Shown: one piece after another, positions 36,340 through 44,737 of the stretch | Layout of the letters: each line of letters opens with the position of its first letter | How positions within the stretch are numbered: position 1 is the first letter of the stretch | NCBI GenBank assembly: GCA_004335835.1 | Contig: RWJK01001854.1 | Coordinates: forward strand, 1,848-63,360 | Origin: Scenedesmus sp. ARA3 | Lineage: Eukaryota > Chlorophyta > Chlorophyceae > Sphaeropleales > Scenedesmaceae | Length of the DNA stretch: 61,513 nucleotides | Reading direction: 5' to 3' | Position numbers and translations under genes: made by a program | The notes under the pieces: model-generated | What the model saw: only the letters and a program-made list of their open reading frames with translations | What the model was told of the DNA's origin: nothing | Databases searched by the model: none

Positions 36340-37619
36340 CAGCAGCAGCAGCATGTTGTACCAAGTGCTGGCTGTGCTGGACCTAGAACCAGACCTGGCA
36401 AGGTATGGCGGGTGAAGCAGCAACCAAAACATAAACTGTTGTTCTGCAGGACACCATGAACAGTCTGTGTTGTGTGGCTACTTACATTTGACCAACTTGC
36501 CCCACTGCTGCCGACAGTTTAACGCCTCTGTTGACTTTGACATGCATGTAGGGCAGAGCAGGGTTATTGAGGTGTTGCAGCACGCACGCATACAACACAA
36601 CGCAGCTCCACAGCACACTGAACTGATGATGTCAACAATCACACGCTACTGAGGCGTATATCTGGCCCAATACATGCTGTAGGCATTCGTTGCTGCTGAT
36701 ACTGCTGCTGCTGCTGCTGCTGCTGCTGGCCTGACTGACGCACGGCGCACGCCAACGCTCACCATGCTGCGTTATCAGGCAGCCCCGCAGTAGCAGGCCC
36801 AGGGTCGTTGGGGCAGGGCCCTCCAGGCACTGCAGCAGCATCGCAAGTGCAACAGTGAGGGGGTACACAAGTCAGGGGGTGCACAAGCAAACCAGTGTTT
36901 GTGTTGCTGGAAGCAAGCGCGTGCCGGCAGCTGACATGCTGTCACAGCGAACATGCTGTTGGCAGTGCCATCAGCATCAGCAGCATCTGGATGTGCTGTA
37001 ACAGCTGCTGCAATAACAGCATCCACTGCAGCTTGCAGCAGTGCTGCTGTCGTCGCTGCTGCTGCTGCTGCTGCTGTGTTGGACTTGTTCGTGTTGTAAA
37101 CACTACAACAACAGCATCATGTTTGCCACCTATCCACCACACTAGCTGCGCATGTCCTGGGATGCATTCAGTGCATCCTCACACTCAAGCCACGTGTAAT
37201 AGCTGTGCCACTAGGGGCCTGCCAAGCTGCCAAGCTGTGCTGCTGCCACGCGCTGCCGCTGCTGCTGCTGCCGCTGCTGCTGCTGCCGCTGCTGCTGCTG
37301 CTGCGGTGTTGGTATTGTATATGCTGCAGCACCCCACACTAGCTGCGCATGTCATGGGATGGGACACATCCTCACCTATCAGGCCACATGTAATAGCTGT
37401 GCCAGAAGGGGCCTGCCACGCTCCACCTGCCGCACACGTTGACACCCAAGGGCCTCCAAAAAGCTTGTAGCCAGCCGCACACTCGGCTGTGCAGCTAGAT
37501 CCTGTGCTGGTAATGCTGGCGCCGCAAGCCCACTGGGCATTGGATGGCAGAGCAAAGCCAGCTGCAGAGGGTGTGCCGGAGCACCCGGGGACTGCGCATT
37601 CAGCAGTATTCAGCAGCAG

Positions 37620-37707
<88 letters not shown>

Positions 37708-39596
37708 CCAGCATTCAGCAGCAGGGCACACCCCGACCACGAGTCAGCATTAGCAGCCAGCTGCAGAGGGTGTGCCGGAGCACCCGGGGACTGCGCATTC
37801 ATTCAATTTCAGCAGCAGGGCGGACAGCGCGAGCGCGAGTCAGCATTAGCAGCCGCAGTGACAGCCGTGTGGGTGGGCTGGCAAGCCTGATTTTGTCGCT
37901 GGTGGTTGGTGAATGCACATGGTCAATGGGACTGGTTGAGGCGCATGTGGCAGCAGCAGCAGCAGCAGCACTGCCGCTTGCATGCTGATGCTGAAGCCGC
38001 TAAATGACAGTGACGCAGGCTGTTGCAGATTTACATTTTGTGTAGAGGGGCCTGGCCAGGAATAAACCCTGTGTCAGTAGCAATGTGTCAGTAGCAAAAA
38101 TGCGTCAGAAATCACCTGTGCACGTAAGCGAGTTGTCGCCTGCATTGGCGAAGCTCCACACCCCCTGCGAATTTAACACGCATGTTTGGATGTAGCGGCC
38201 AGCAGACACAAAGCCTGCCGCGCACTGCGCAGTGCACGTGTTGCCGCCTGTTGTCTGTTGCTGTGGTTCGTTGCACTTGTTGACTGACGTCCATGCTGCA
38301 TTGGTTGGCGGGGTGGCAAGGGCACTGTTCGAGCACGGGCCAGAAGCCCCCTGAAGAAGCGTGCGGGCAAACGGGCCTGGCGGCTCTGCCCCTGCAGGAC
38401 CCTCGGGCACTGATGCCTCAGGCGGACCTGCAGGGCCGGCAACAGCTGCAGCGCCCTGGGGTACATATGCAGGCCCTTCAGACAGACCTGCAGGGCCAGC
38501 AGCAACAGCTGCAGCGCCCTCGGGGACTGATGCAGGCACCGCTGCTAGCACCTCGCCTGAAGCTGCCACAGCTGCAGCGGGCTGGGGGGCGGCCACAGGC
38601 ACAGCTGCTAGCGCCTGGCCTGAAGTTGTCACAGCTGCAGCGCTTTGCGGGACTAATGCAGGCCGCTCTGCCGGCCCTGCAGGGCCAGCAACATGTGTTG
38701 CGGCCAGGGGGCGTGCTGGCACAGCTGCAAGCACGTGGCGTGGTGCTGCTTCTGCATCGGCAGGCCCAGCCGCATCAGCTGCTGCGCCAGCAGCAGCTGC
38801 GCCTGCATGCAGGTGCCAATGCAACACACAGTTGCAGTGAGGCAGTTGCAGTGAGGCAGTGGCAGTGAGGCAGTGGCAGTGAGGCAGTGGCAGTGGGACA
38901 CAAGCATGATTCTGGGCATCACATCTTTGCCAGTAGGGCACATCCTGTGAATCACATCTTAGCCAGTAGGGCACATCCTGTGCATCACATCTTAGCCAGT
39001 AGGGCACATCCTGTGCACGGGGAGCGGCACAACTGCAGCGCTGTGGAAGCAGCAAGGGTTTCAGGTCTGCGGGAGGCAGCGGCAGCCAGTGCTGGCTGAA
39101 AGGGGGCTCAGAGAGGGGTGCAGCGCACTACTGCCTGTGGTCCCCAGGAGTTACACGTGCCTTCCACCTGCTGCAAGGAACACGATGCGTGCAGAGCAAC
39201 TTGCGCCGGTAGCGTTGCTCTGCTTCAGCAGGGCTACATGTAGCAGATGTACTGTATGACGGATCCTCAGCAGCAGCTGGCTGCACCACTGCGCGCCGTA
39301 CGCCAGAACAAGCAAACCTCAAGCAAAGCACACTGTGCAGCTGCCGCTCTCCGTCCTTGCCACAGACTCTTTGCTGCCAACTGTTGGGTTGATTTTGCTT
39401 GCAGGACTAGTATGTACCAGTACTTTTCACTTCCCATGTGGGCCGCTGCACCTGGCGCACTGCCTACTGGTGCTACCAGAAGTGACCTGCCCCAGCACTG
39501 ATCACTAGTGATTATGATCGGCAGTGACTGCCTGAGGCTGCGTCACCCACCATGCAGCAGCGCACACAGAGTTCCCAGCAGCAAGATCGTGCTCAT
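24699..39596 (-). CDS. Large secreted modular protein with sushi/CCP-like cysteine modules, 20 exons
   Basis: Exons: 39596-39551, 39288-39157, 38802-38116, 37591-37376, 36829-36763, 36291-36143, 34768-34613, 33522-33379, 33235-33167, 32676-32584, 31962-31832, 31543-31397, 30826-30769, 30199-30052, 29230-29167, 28420-28331, 27748-27514, 26593-26474, 25721-25349 and 24954-24699. All phases agree, giving 1126 residues. Order: signal peptide MSTILLLGTLCALL; Ala/Pro-rich mucin-like region (about 61-215); four or more modules with the pattern W-x-C...G-x-x-C-x-A-x-C-x-x-G-[FY]...C...W...L-T-C, as in NAQWACGASITSTGSSCTAE, resembling sushi/CCP domains; then several cysteine-poor beta-type segments of unknown family ending CACSSAYYAVVESVQY. 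No C-terminal anchor is seen. It is probably an extracellular matrix or cell-surface protein. The exon 2 donor is the weakest call. Confidence 0.72.
25080..25270 (-). repeat. Copies of the 3' edge of exon 19 in the last intron
   Basis: The segment encoding VGNVSITCPEGASGQRLRF, with a GTAAGG donor, duplicates the exon end GSVSVTCPAGASGQKLRF at 25349. A weaker third copy lies near 25110. The phase-2 junction of the model excludes the copy as a simple cassette. Confidence 0.8.
26210..27260 (-). repeat. Multiple copies of both edges of exon 18
   Basis: The exon start encoding PSKSNGLAVVTCSGAFPPGV, plus its acceptor, recurs near 26705, 26960 and 27205. The exon end reappears near 26230. A second interleaved unit (GACGAGCGCTCTTGTAAGTG) occurs near 26837 and 27098. 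Confidence 0.85.
27800..27865 (-). repeat. Copy of the 5' edge of exon 17
   Basis: The acceptor and the segment encoding LTANYTCGRLPA duplicate the exon start VTANYTCGGQPS at 27748, about 110 bases away. Confidence 0.85.
28625..28697. repeat. (GTGCA)n pentanucleotide microsatellite
   Basis: About 14 uninterrupted or nearly uninterrupted GTGCA/GCAGT units in an intron of the minus-strand modular gene. Confidence 0.95.
28765..29165 (-). repeat. Repeats of the 3' edge of exon 15
   Basis: The exon end encoding NSTTTRCT with its GTGAGCC donor recurs many times (near 28865, 28905, 28940, 28970 and partially 28770 and 29030). The real end is at 29167. Confidence 0.8.
29210..29450 (-). repeat. Three copies of the exon 15 acceptor and exon start
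   Basis: GGAGCTGCAGTGTCAGCAGC on the plus strand occurs at about 29228, 29318 and 29413 (period about 92). Confidence 0.85.
29720..30050 (-). repeat. Copies of the 3' edge of exon 14
   Basis: CTCACCTGCTGGCCTTGTAC and CAGCCGCTGCACA blocks recur near 29715, 29830 and 30048, the last being the true exon end. Confidence 0.8.
30170..30445 (-). repeat. Three copies of the 5' edge of exon 14
   Basis: GGGCAGCATCTCCACAAGGC with CACCCGTCTG occurs at about 30175, 30291 and 30417 (period about 120). The first is the real exon start at 30199. Confidence 0.88.
31010..31440 (-). repeat. Copies of the 3' edge of exon 12, spanning the assembly gap
   Basis: GCACTCGCACCTGCTGCAG and AAGTTGCCCCTCCA occur on both sides of the gap (about 31120-31170 and 31386-31436), with a weaker copy near 31015. 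The gap therefore lies inside a tandem repeat. Confidence 0.8.
31220..31359. other. Assembly gap of 140 N
   Basis: Run of N within an intron of the minus-strand modular gene. The true length is unknown. Confidence 0.99.
31794..31816. repeat. Interstitial telomere-like repeat (CCCTAAA, three units)
   Basis: Three consecutive CCCTAAA-type heptamers just after an exon end of the minus-strand gene. TTTAGGG is the plant-type telomere unit. Confidence 0.8.
34095..34190. repeat. Short tandem repeat, unit about 29 bp, four copies
   Basis: TCTGCAGGCTGCCTATAGCA recurs four times (34089, 34119, 34148, 34178 approximately) in an intron. Confidence 0.9.
34380..34615 (-). repeat. About five copies of the 3' edge of exon 7 with its donor
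   Basis: The unit GCTCACCGTTGAAGCAGAAG recurs in degenerate form near 34385, 34438, 34492 and 34545 before the true exon end at 34613 (period about 55). Confidence 0.82.
35690..36160 (-). repeat. Copies of the 3' edge of exon 6 with its donor
   Basis: GGCCACTCACCCACGGCGCA plus the segment encoding QDGLWQQPTGGLTCAVG recurs near 36015 and 35905, with shorter degenerate units (AAGCAAAGGCCACTC) back to 35690. The true end is 36143. Confidence 0.85.
37140..37430 (-). repeat. Duplicated 3' edge of exon 4 of the modular gene
   Basis: TAGCTGCGCATGTC..GGGAT and AGCTGTGCCA..AGGGGCCTGCC occur at about 37143-37220 and 37332-37415. A CTG tract separates them. Confidence 0.85.
37565..37800 (-). repeat. 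Duplicated exon 4 acceptor flanking a long CAG tract
   Basis: GTGTGCCGGAGCACCCGGGG followed by ACTGCGCATTC occurs at 37572 and 37770. About 30 CAG units lie between (37615-37706), that is CTG on the gene strand. Confidence 0.9.
38390..38800 (-). repeat. Ala/Pro-rich coding minisatellite in exon 3
   Basis: Units of about 50-60 bp encode variants of VPEGAAAVAAGPAG and VPQSAAAVTTSGQALAAVP. The region resembles mucin or hydroxyproline-rich linkers and is probably an O-glycosylated stalk. Confidence 0.7.
38910..39020. repeat. Four-copy 37-bp tandem repeat
   Basis: ATCACATCTTAGCCAGTAGG plus GCACATCCTGTG recurs with a period of about 37 between exons 2 and 3 of the minus-strand gene. Confidence 0.9.
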
Positions 39597-40775
39597 GATG
39601 TTGTTGCTTCGTGCTGATTTGCCGTGTACGAGCTGCCAGCCTGGTTTCACCAGCTGCTGTGCTGTGCAGCTGCAGGTGCCTGGTGACGACTGACCGCAGA
39701 ACCTACAACACCTGCGTATTACAAAAAGGAAGAGAACATTGCTGTTAGGGACAAAGTTGATAGGCTGGCGACGAGAAGTGACTCTGCCAAAGGCTGGTGC
39801 TGAGATAGGCGCGAGGTACCCGCCCCTGCTACTGTTGGCTACCCTGCATCAAACAACAGACTGACGCATATTTTTAGTGCATGTTGTAGGCGTTGATTGT
39901 TTCTTTCAGCACACAGCGACAGGGAAGGAGGGTGGAATATGGTGATGGGCCTTTCTGTACTCTCTCCGGTCACTCGCACGGCAATGCTCTCAGTAGAAAG
40001 CAGTAACAAGCTGGTGATGCATCAGTGCTTGCCAAAACACTCCACGCTAGCCACTCAAGCGGCGACCAAGACCCATAAGCTCATGCAGACAACTTGACAG
40101 CTGCTATTCACTGGCGATCGGTGTCATACATGCCTAGTATATACTAGCATAGCATTTCAGCTTCTCCTGCGCTGCTGACAACTCGCCTGGCAGGGATGCT
40201 CGCAGACTCGTCACTTGCACACTAGTACACTGTACTAAGTACAATAGTTCTGCTTATCGCTACCCAGCTCATACCGCAAAGTTGTGTAAAGTGCTTTCGT
40301 GCTGATCCTGGAAGACTGTCTGCCTCAGTGGGCTGCTCCAAACCACCTGAAAGTGTTTACACACAAGTAACACTTTTCGGTTGATTGGCTTTTGTTGCTC
40401 GTATGTTTAGCCTTACGGTGTTTTCTAAGTTCATATTGTACGTTCAAAATCACATTCGTACTGCTGCACCGTGGTCTTAACGGGAGGATCAGCCCAAACA
40501 GCAGCAACAGCAGTAGCAGCAGCAGCAGCAGCAGCAGGCGGAGCAGCAGCAATACGAGAGACATGGATCCCAGCATGTACGCCCCTGCAAAACAACAACG
40601 CTGACATGAACCTAACTTGATACCGCTTGTACTTGCGGCTTAAAGCTCAACATGCATACTTTTGCTCTGAGAGACGGACCAGCCCTACACAATGCAAGGC
40701 TTGCATTGCATGCCATGCTGACTTTTGCAGAACCCCTCTGCATTGCAGGTGACCTGCCACCACCTGTAGTACTGT

Positions 40776-40806
<31 letters not shown>

Positions 40807-40972
40807 GCAGCAGCAGTAGCGTAGCGCTGCTATGCGATGTTGGCAGGGCGATGACGCAATCGGTAGAGGCAGGAACGCCTGGCGCAGCAGCCACATGTAT
40901 GACACGAGCTTGAGCAGGGCTTGGACAGCAAGGACTAAATGGGGTTCAGCACGCTACATTTGCAGCGCTCAC
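39597..40972. promoter_or_regulatory. Divergent intergenic region between the modular gene and the GT14 gene
   Basis: About 1.4 kb containing a perfect 14-bp palindrome CTAGTATATACTAG at 40134-40147 and CTG/CAG tracts (40510-40545, 40778-40815). Small open frames here follow the CAG tract and have no family features. Both promoters should lie here; no TATA box was assigned. Confidence 0.4.
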
Positions 40973-43900
40973 ATGGCAGTGGTGCTGCTGCTGCTGCTTG
41001 TATGGGCGCTGGTGATTTTTCAGGTGTGTATGATTTGGCTCGTTGCGCACCACATGTGGGTGGTATGCCCATCGTACCCGCACCTCTGCTTGAGCTGCCG
41101 CCAGTGCTGCATGTGCTTTCAGCATCTGGGAAGTGGTGGGACTGGTAACAACAAAAGGTGGTAGCTAAACATGCATGCGCCGGAGTGTATGGTTGGCTGT
41201 GTCACCGTGCCAAAATGTCACCCACTTGCTGGGCTGTGCATGTGCTGCTGCAGGGCCGGCACACCTTGTGGCATGAGCAGCCTGAGAACTTACAGCACAC
41301 ACAGGACAGTCTGACAGCTGGACGGCCCAGCAGCAGCAGGCCTGGCAGAATGCACGGCACATCCAGCAGCCCCAGCGATGGCAGCAGCAGCAGCAGCAAT
41401 GCCGCAAGAACAAGCAGTACTGGTAGTGCCACCCGCGGCAGCAGCAGCGGCAGCCGCAGGACAAGTGCTGCACCAAAGGTGGGGATCTTCCATGCAATGC
41501 TAGACATGCACAGCACGTTAACTGTGTGTGGGCACTGCATCAACATGCATGGCGCTGCAGGTACAGAACCAAATTATGGTCTCAGACCTTGTGTTCAACC
41601 TGTTGTGGCTCATACTATCTAAGATGGTGCCAGGACCCACATGTAACTATCCTATCACAAATCTGAACAGCGCACGCACGCCTGCATGGCTTTGATACAC
41701 ATTACGTGCATACCATGTAGCAACGGGATCACCTTTGCCTCACATTTCCCTGCAGGTAGCATTGCTGTTGCTTGTGCGTGACGGCTCTCCCCTACCAAAT
41801 GAGCCAGTGTGGCGAGCCTTCCTGGAATCAGCAGCAAGGCTGCAGCTGCAGCCAGTGGTGTCCAGGGCAGCAGCAGCTGCTGCACGACATACTGCTGCCA
41901 GCAGTGTTCAGGACGTGCTAGGGAGTAAGCCGCTGCACCCTGCTTTGAAGCCACAGCCGCCTTGGACGTACCCTGGGTACCGCATGCAGCATGGGCTAAG
42001 TCCTGGCGCATTGCAGGTGACCGCAAACGAGGTGTCCAAGCATTTGCAGCAGCGACCACAAAAGGCTGGCAGCAGCAGCAGCAGCAGCAGCAACGTCAGC
42101 CATGTGCCGTCCTGGCTGCAGTTCTCTGCTGCTGTGCTGCCTTCGGAGCAGCCCGTGCTGCAGGCGGAAGTGCAGCGGCTGCACCAAGCCTCTCACGAGG
42201 ATTATGCTGCAGCACAACGCCCCCAGCAGCCAGCAGCAGCAGCAGCAGCAGCATTGGGTCCTTTTCAGCAGGTGGCCACAGCACAGCAAGCAGCAGCACT
42301 TGAAGCTCAGGAGCAATCCTCCTCCAGGACGTCTGCGCTGCAGGTGCTGAAAGACAGCATGCTGTGGCTGCTAGGCGGGCGAACACGGAATCAGCAGCGC
42401 CCGCTGCTGCAGCAGGCAGCAGCAGCGCAGCAAGGCAGCACAGCTGACAGCAGGCGCTTACCACTGCACCCTCTGATTCAGCAGCAGCAGCTGTTCTCGG
42501 TGTATGTGCACACACCGCACGGGCAGCTGTTGCCTGCTGGCAGCTTGTTTGCGGGCTGTGAGCTCCGCTGGAGCGTCAACACCACCCGTGGCTATGCACA
42601 GCATGTGCTGGCAGAGGCTGCGGTGCTGTTGCTGCGTGCGGCACTGCAGGATGAGCTCAATTCGCACTTTGTGGTGCTCTCTGACACCTCCATACCCATC
42701 TACCCTCCACAGGTGGGTGATAGGGTTTAGGGTTTAGGGTTGTAGGGTTTACAATGCGGCGCTGCAGGATGAGCTCAATTCACACTTTGTGGTGCTGTCT
42801 GACACCTCCATACCCATCTACCCTCCACACGTGGGCGCGAGGTTTAGGAGAGGATTGGCATGCCTGAGATGTTAGTAGTAAGATGTTAGTAGTGATATGT
42901 TAGTAGTAAGATGTTAGTAGTGAGGTGTTAGTAGTAACGATAATAGCCATAACAGTGGGAGAAGATTGGCATGCCTGAAATGTTAGTAGCCGGTCTCCCA
43001 AGCAGCCTGTTCAACCTGGCTTGCTTGAGCCGGGAGACCTTGCAGCAAATGCTGGCCAGTCAGATGGCCAGCTGCAACCGTGATGTGCCGGCGCAGCAGG
43101 CGTTTGTTGCCCTATGTGTGCTGCTGCTGCCGTCTGTGCCGTGCAAGTTGCAGGGTGCAACACCCCTAGCTGTGCGCTGCATTTGATCATTTCCTTGCTA
43201 CCTGCCCCTTCACTGAGCACTGAAGCCAGCGCATGCTGTATTGTGCCTTGAGGCCGGCGCACACTCCGTTGTGTGTTTCAGCTGCTGCCTGCAGTGTGCC
43301 ATGCGTGCTGCCTGTCATCATCATCACCATCATGTTACCATTTAAGCCATAGCAACGTTGCGCTGCCTGCGTGGTGTTTGCCGCGTGAAGGCGTCTGACG
43401 GCGCGGCTGCATGCCTGCTGCTTGTGCTGCTGCTGCTGCTTGTGCTGCAGGTGGTGTGGGCGCAGCTGATGTCAGAGCAGCGAAGCAGGATCGATGCCTG
43501 CGCCACTCGCGACTTGGATTTTTACAGGTGATGGATTTTTTCAGCGCTGCAGAGGCATATCCTGAAGACTGATTGCTTACGTACACGCAAATGCTTTGAA
43601 TGTACACCACAAGAGTCTGGATTGTGGCAGCAGCACCGCACCACAGCACCAGTCAGGCCCATGAGAGTTCAGTCAGTCACGCGCAGTGCACATTATGGGT
43701 GTGCACATGTGGCCTGCCGGGGCAGCCATGAAAAGGCTGCAGCTGGCTGCGGCAGCCATGCATGTCACCTGTGCACTGCATGCCACCTGTGCACGGCATG
43801 CTACCTGTGCACTGCAGGTGGCTGCGGCAGCCAGCATGGTGGCTGTGCATTGCCTGATGGTTGTACCTGCGGCGCATGCTGACACCCGGCCAAAACTGTC

Positions 43901-44705
43901 CAAAAATGCTCATCACCCGCTTGAATGTTGCGCTGAGTCACAGGCATTGGAAACAACATATACAAACACTTGTACACGTTGCATGCTGCAGGCGGCCGAA
44001 GCAGATGACCACGGAGCATGACTGACTGAATTGTCATGGGCCTGACTGGTGCGGTGGTGCGGTGCTGCCATAATCCAGATTCTTGTCGTGTAATCCAGAT
44101 TCTTGTCGTGTGCAGGCGGCCGAAGCAGATGACCACGCAGCACTTTGGCGAGGCTGACTGGCGCAAGAGCAGCCAGTGGTTTGCACTCACTCGCCCCCTG
44201 GGTGAGTGGAGATGGCTTTTCCATATGGCACTCTTGCTGTCGCACGACATAACCATAAAAAGTAGAGGAATTTATCTCCAAGGCCCTTCTTATGTATCTC
44301 TTGCTGCCATATCGTGTACGATAAGCTGCCTGTGGTTATAATTGGATGCTGTGGCGGCACAATGCCAGACAGCTCTTGTTGCCCGCCAGGCATTCACTTC
44401 AAAGTGACATAATTCCAAATTGATTTTCTGGGATGACTGCTGCTGCTCAAAAGGCAGTAGCGAGCGTGGCCGTACATGAGGTCTCCCTGCAGCGCACATG
44501 CTCTCCCTCTACTGCCTGTGAATTGTTGACAGCAGCCGCTCTCTGAGCTGGATGTGTGCCGCTTGTGCACTGCCTGTGTGCTGCAGCTGTGCTGCTTGCA
44601 GCTCTGTTGGCCGTTGCCGACAGCCATGTGCGAGAGCTGTTCTACAGGCAATGCTATACAAACCTCACAGCAGGCAGTCAAGTAAACCCCTAACCATGAC
44701 CCTGC

Positions 44706-44737
<32 letters not shown>

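Noticed and set aside
40325..40604. Small Leu-rich or Ser-rich open frames on both strands, one looking like a signal peptide
   Set aside because: The hydrophobic stretch is simply CTG/CAG repeat translated. It sits in the divergent intergenic region without supporting exons.
44580..44690. First upstream copy as the true GT14 exon 6
   Set aside because: It lacks the SDEHYLPS block and stops being similar after the Asn-Leu-Thr region. Only 45047-45201 carries the whole conserved segment in the right phase.
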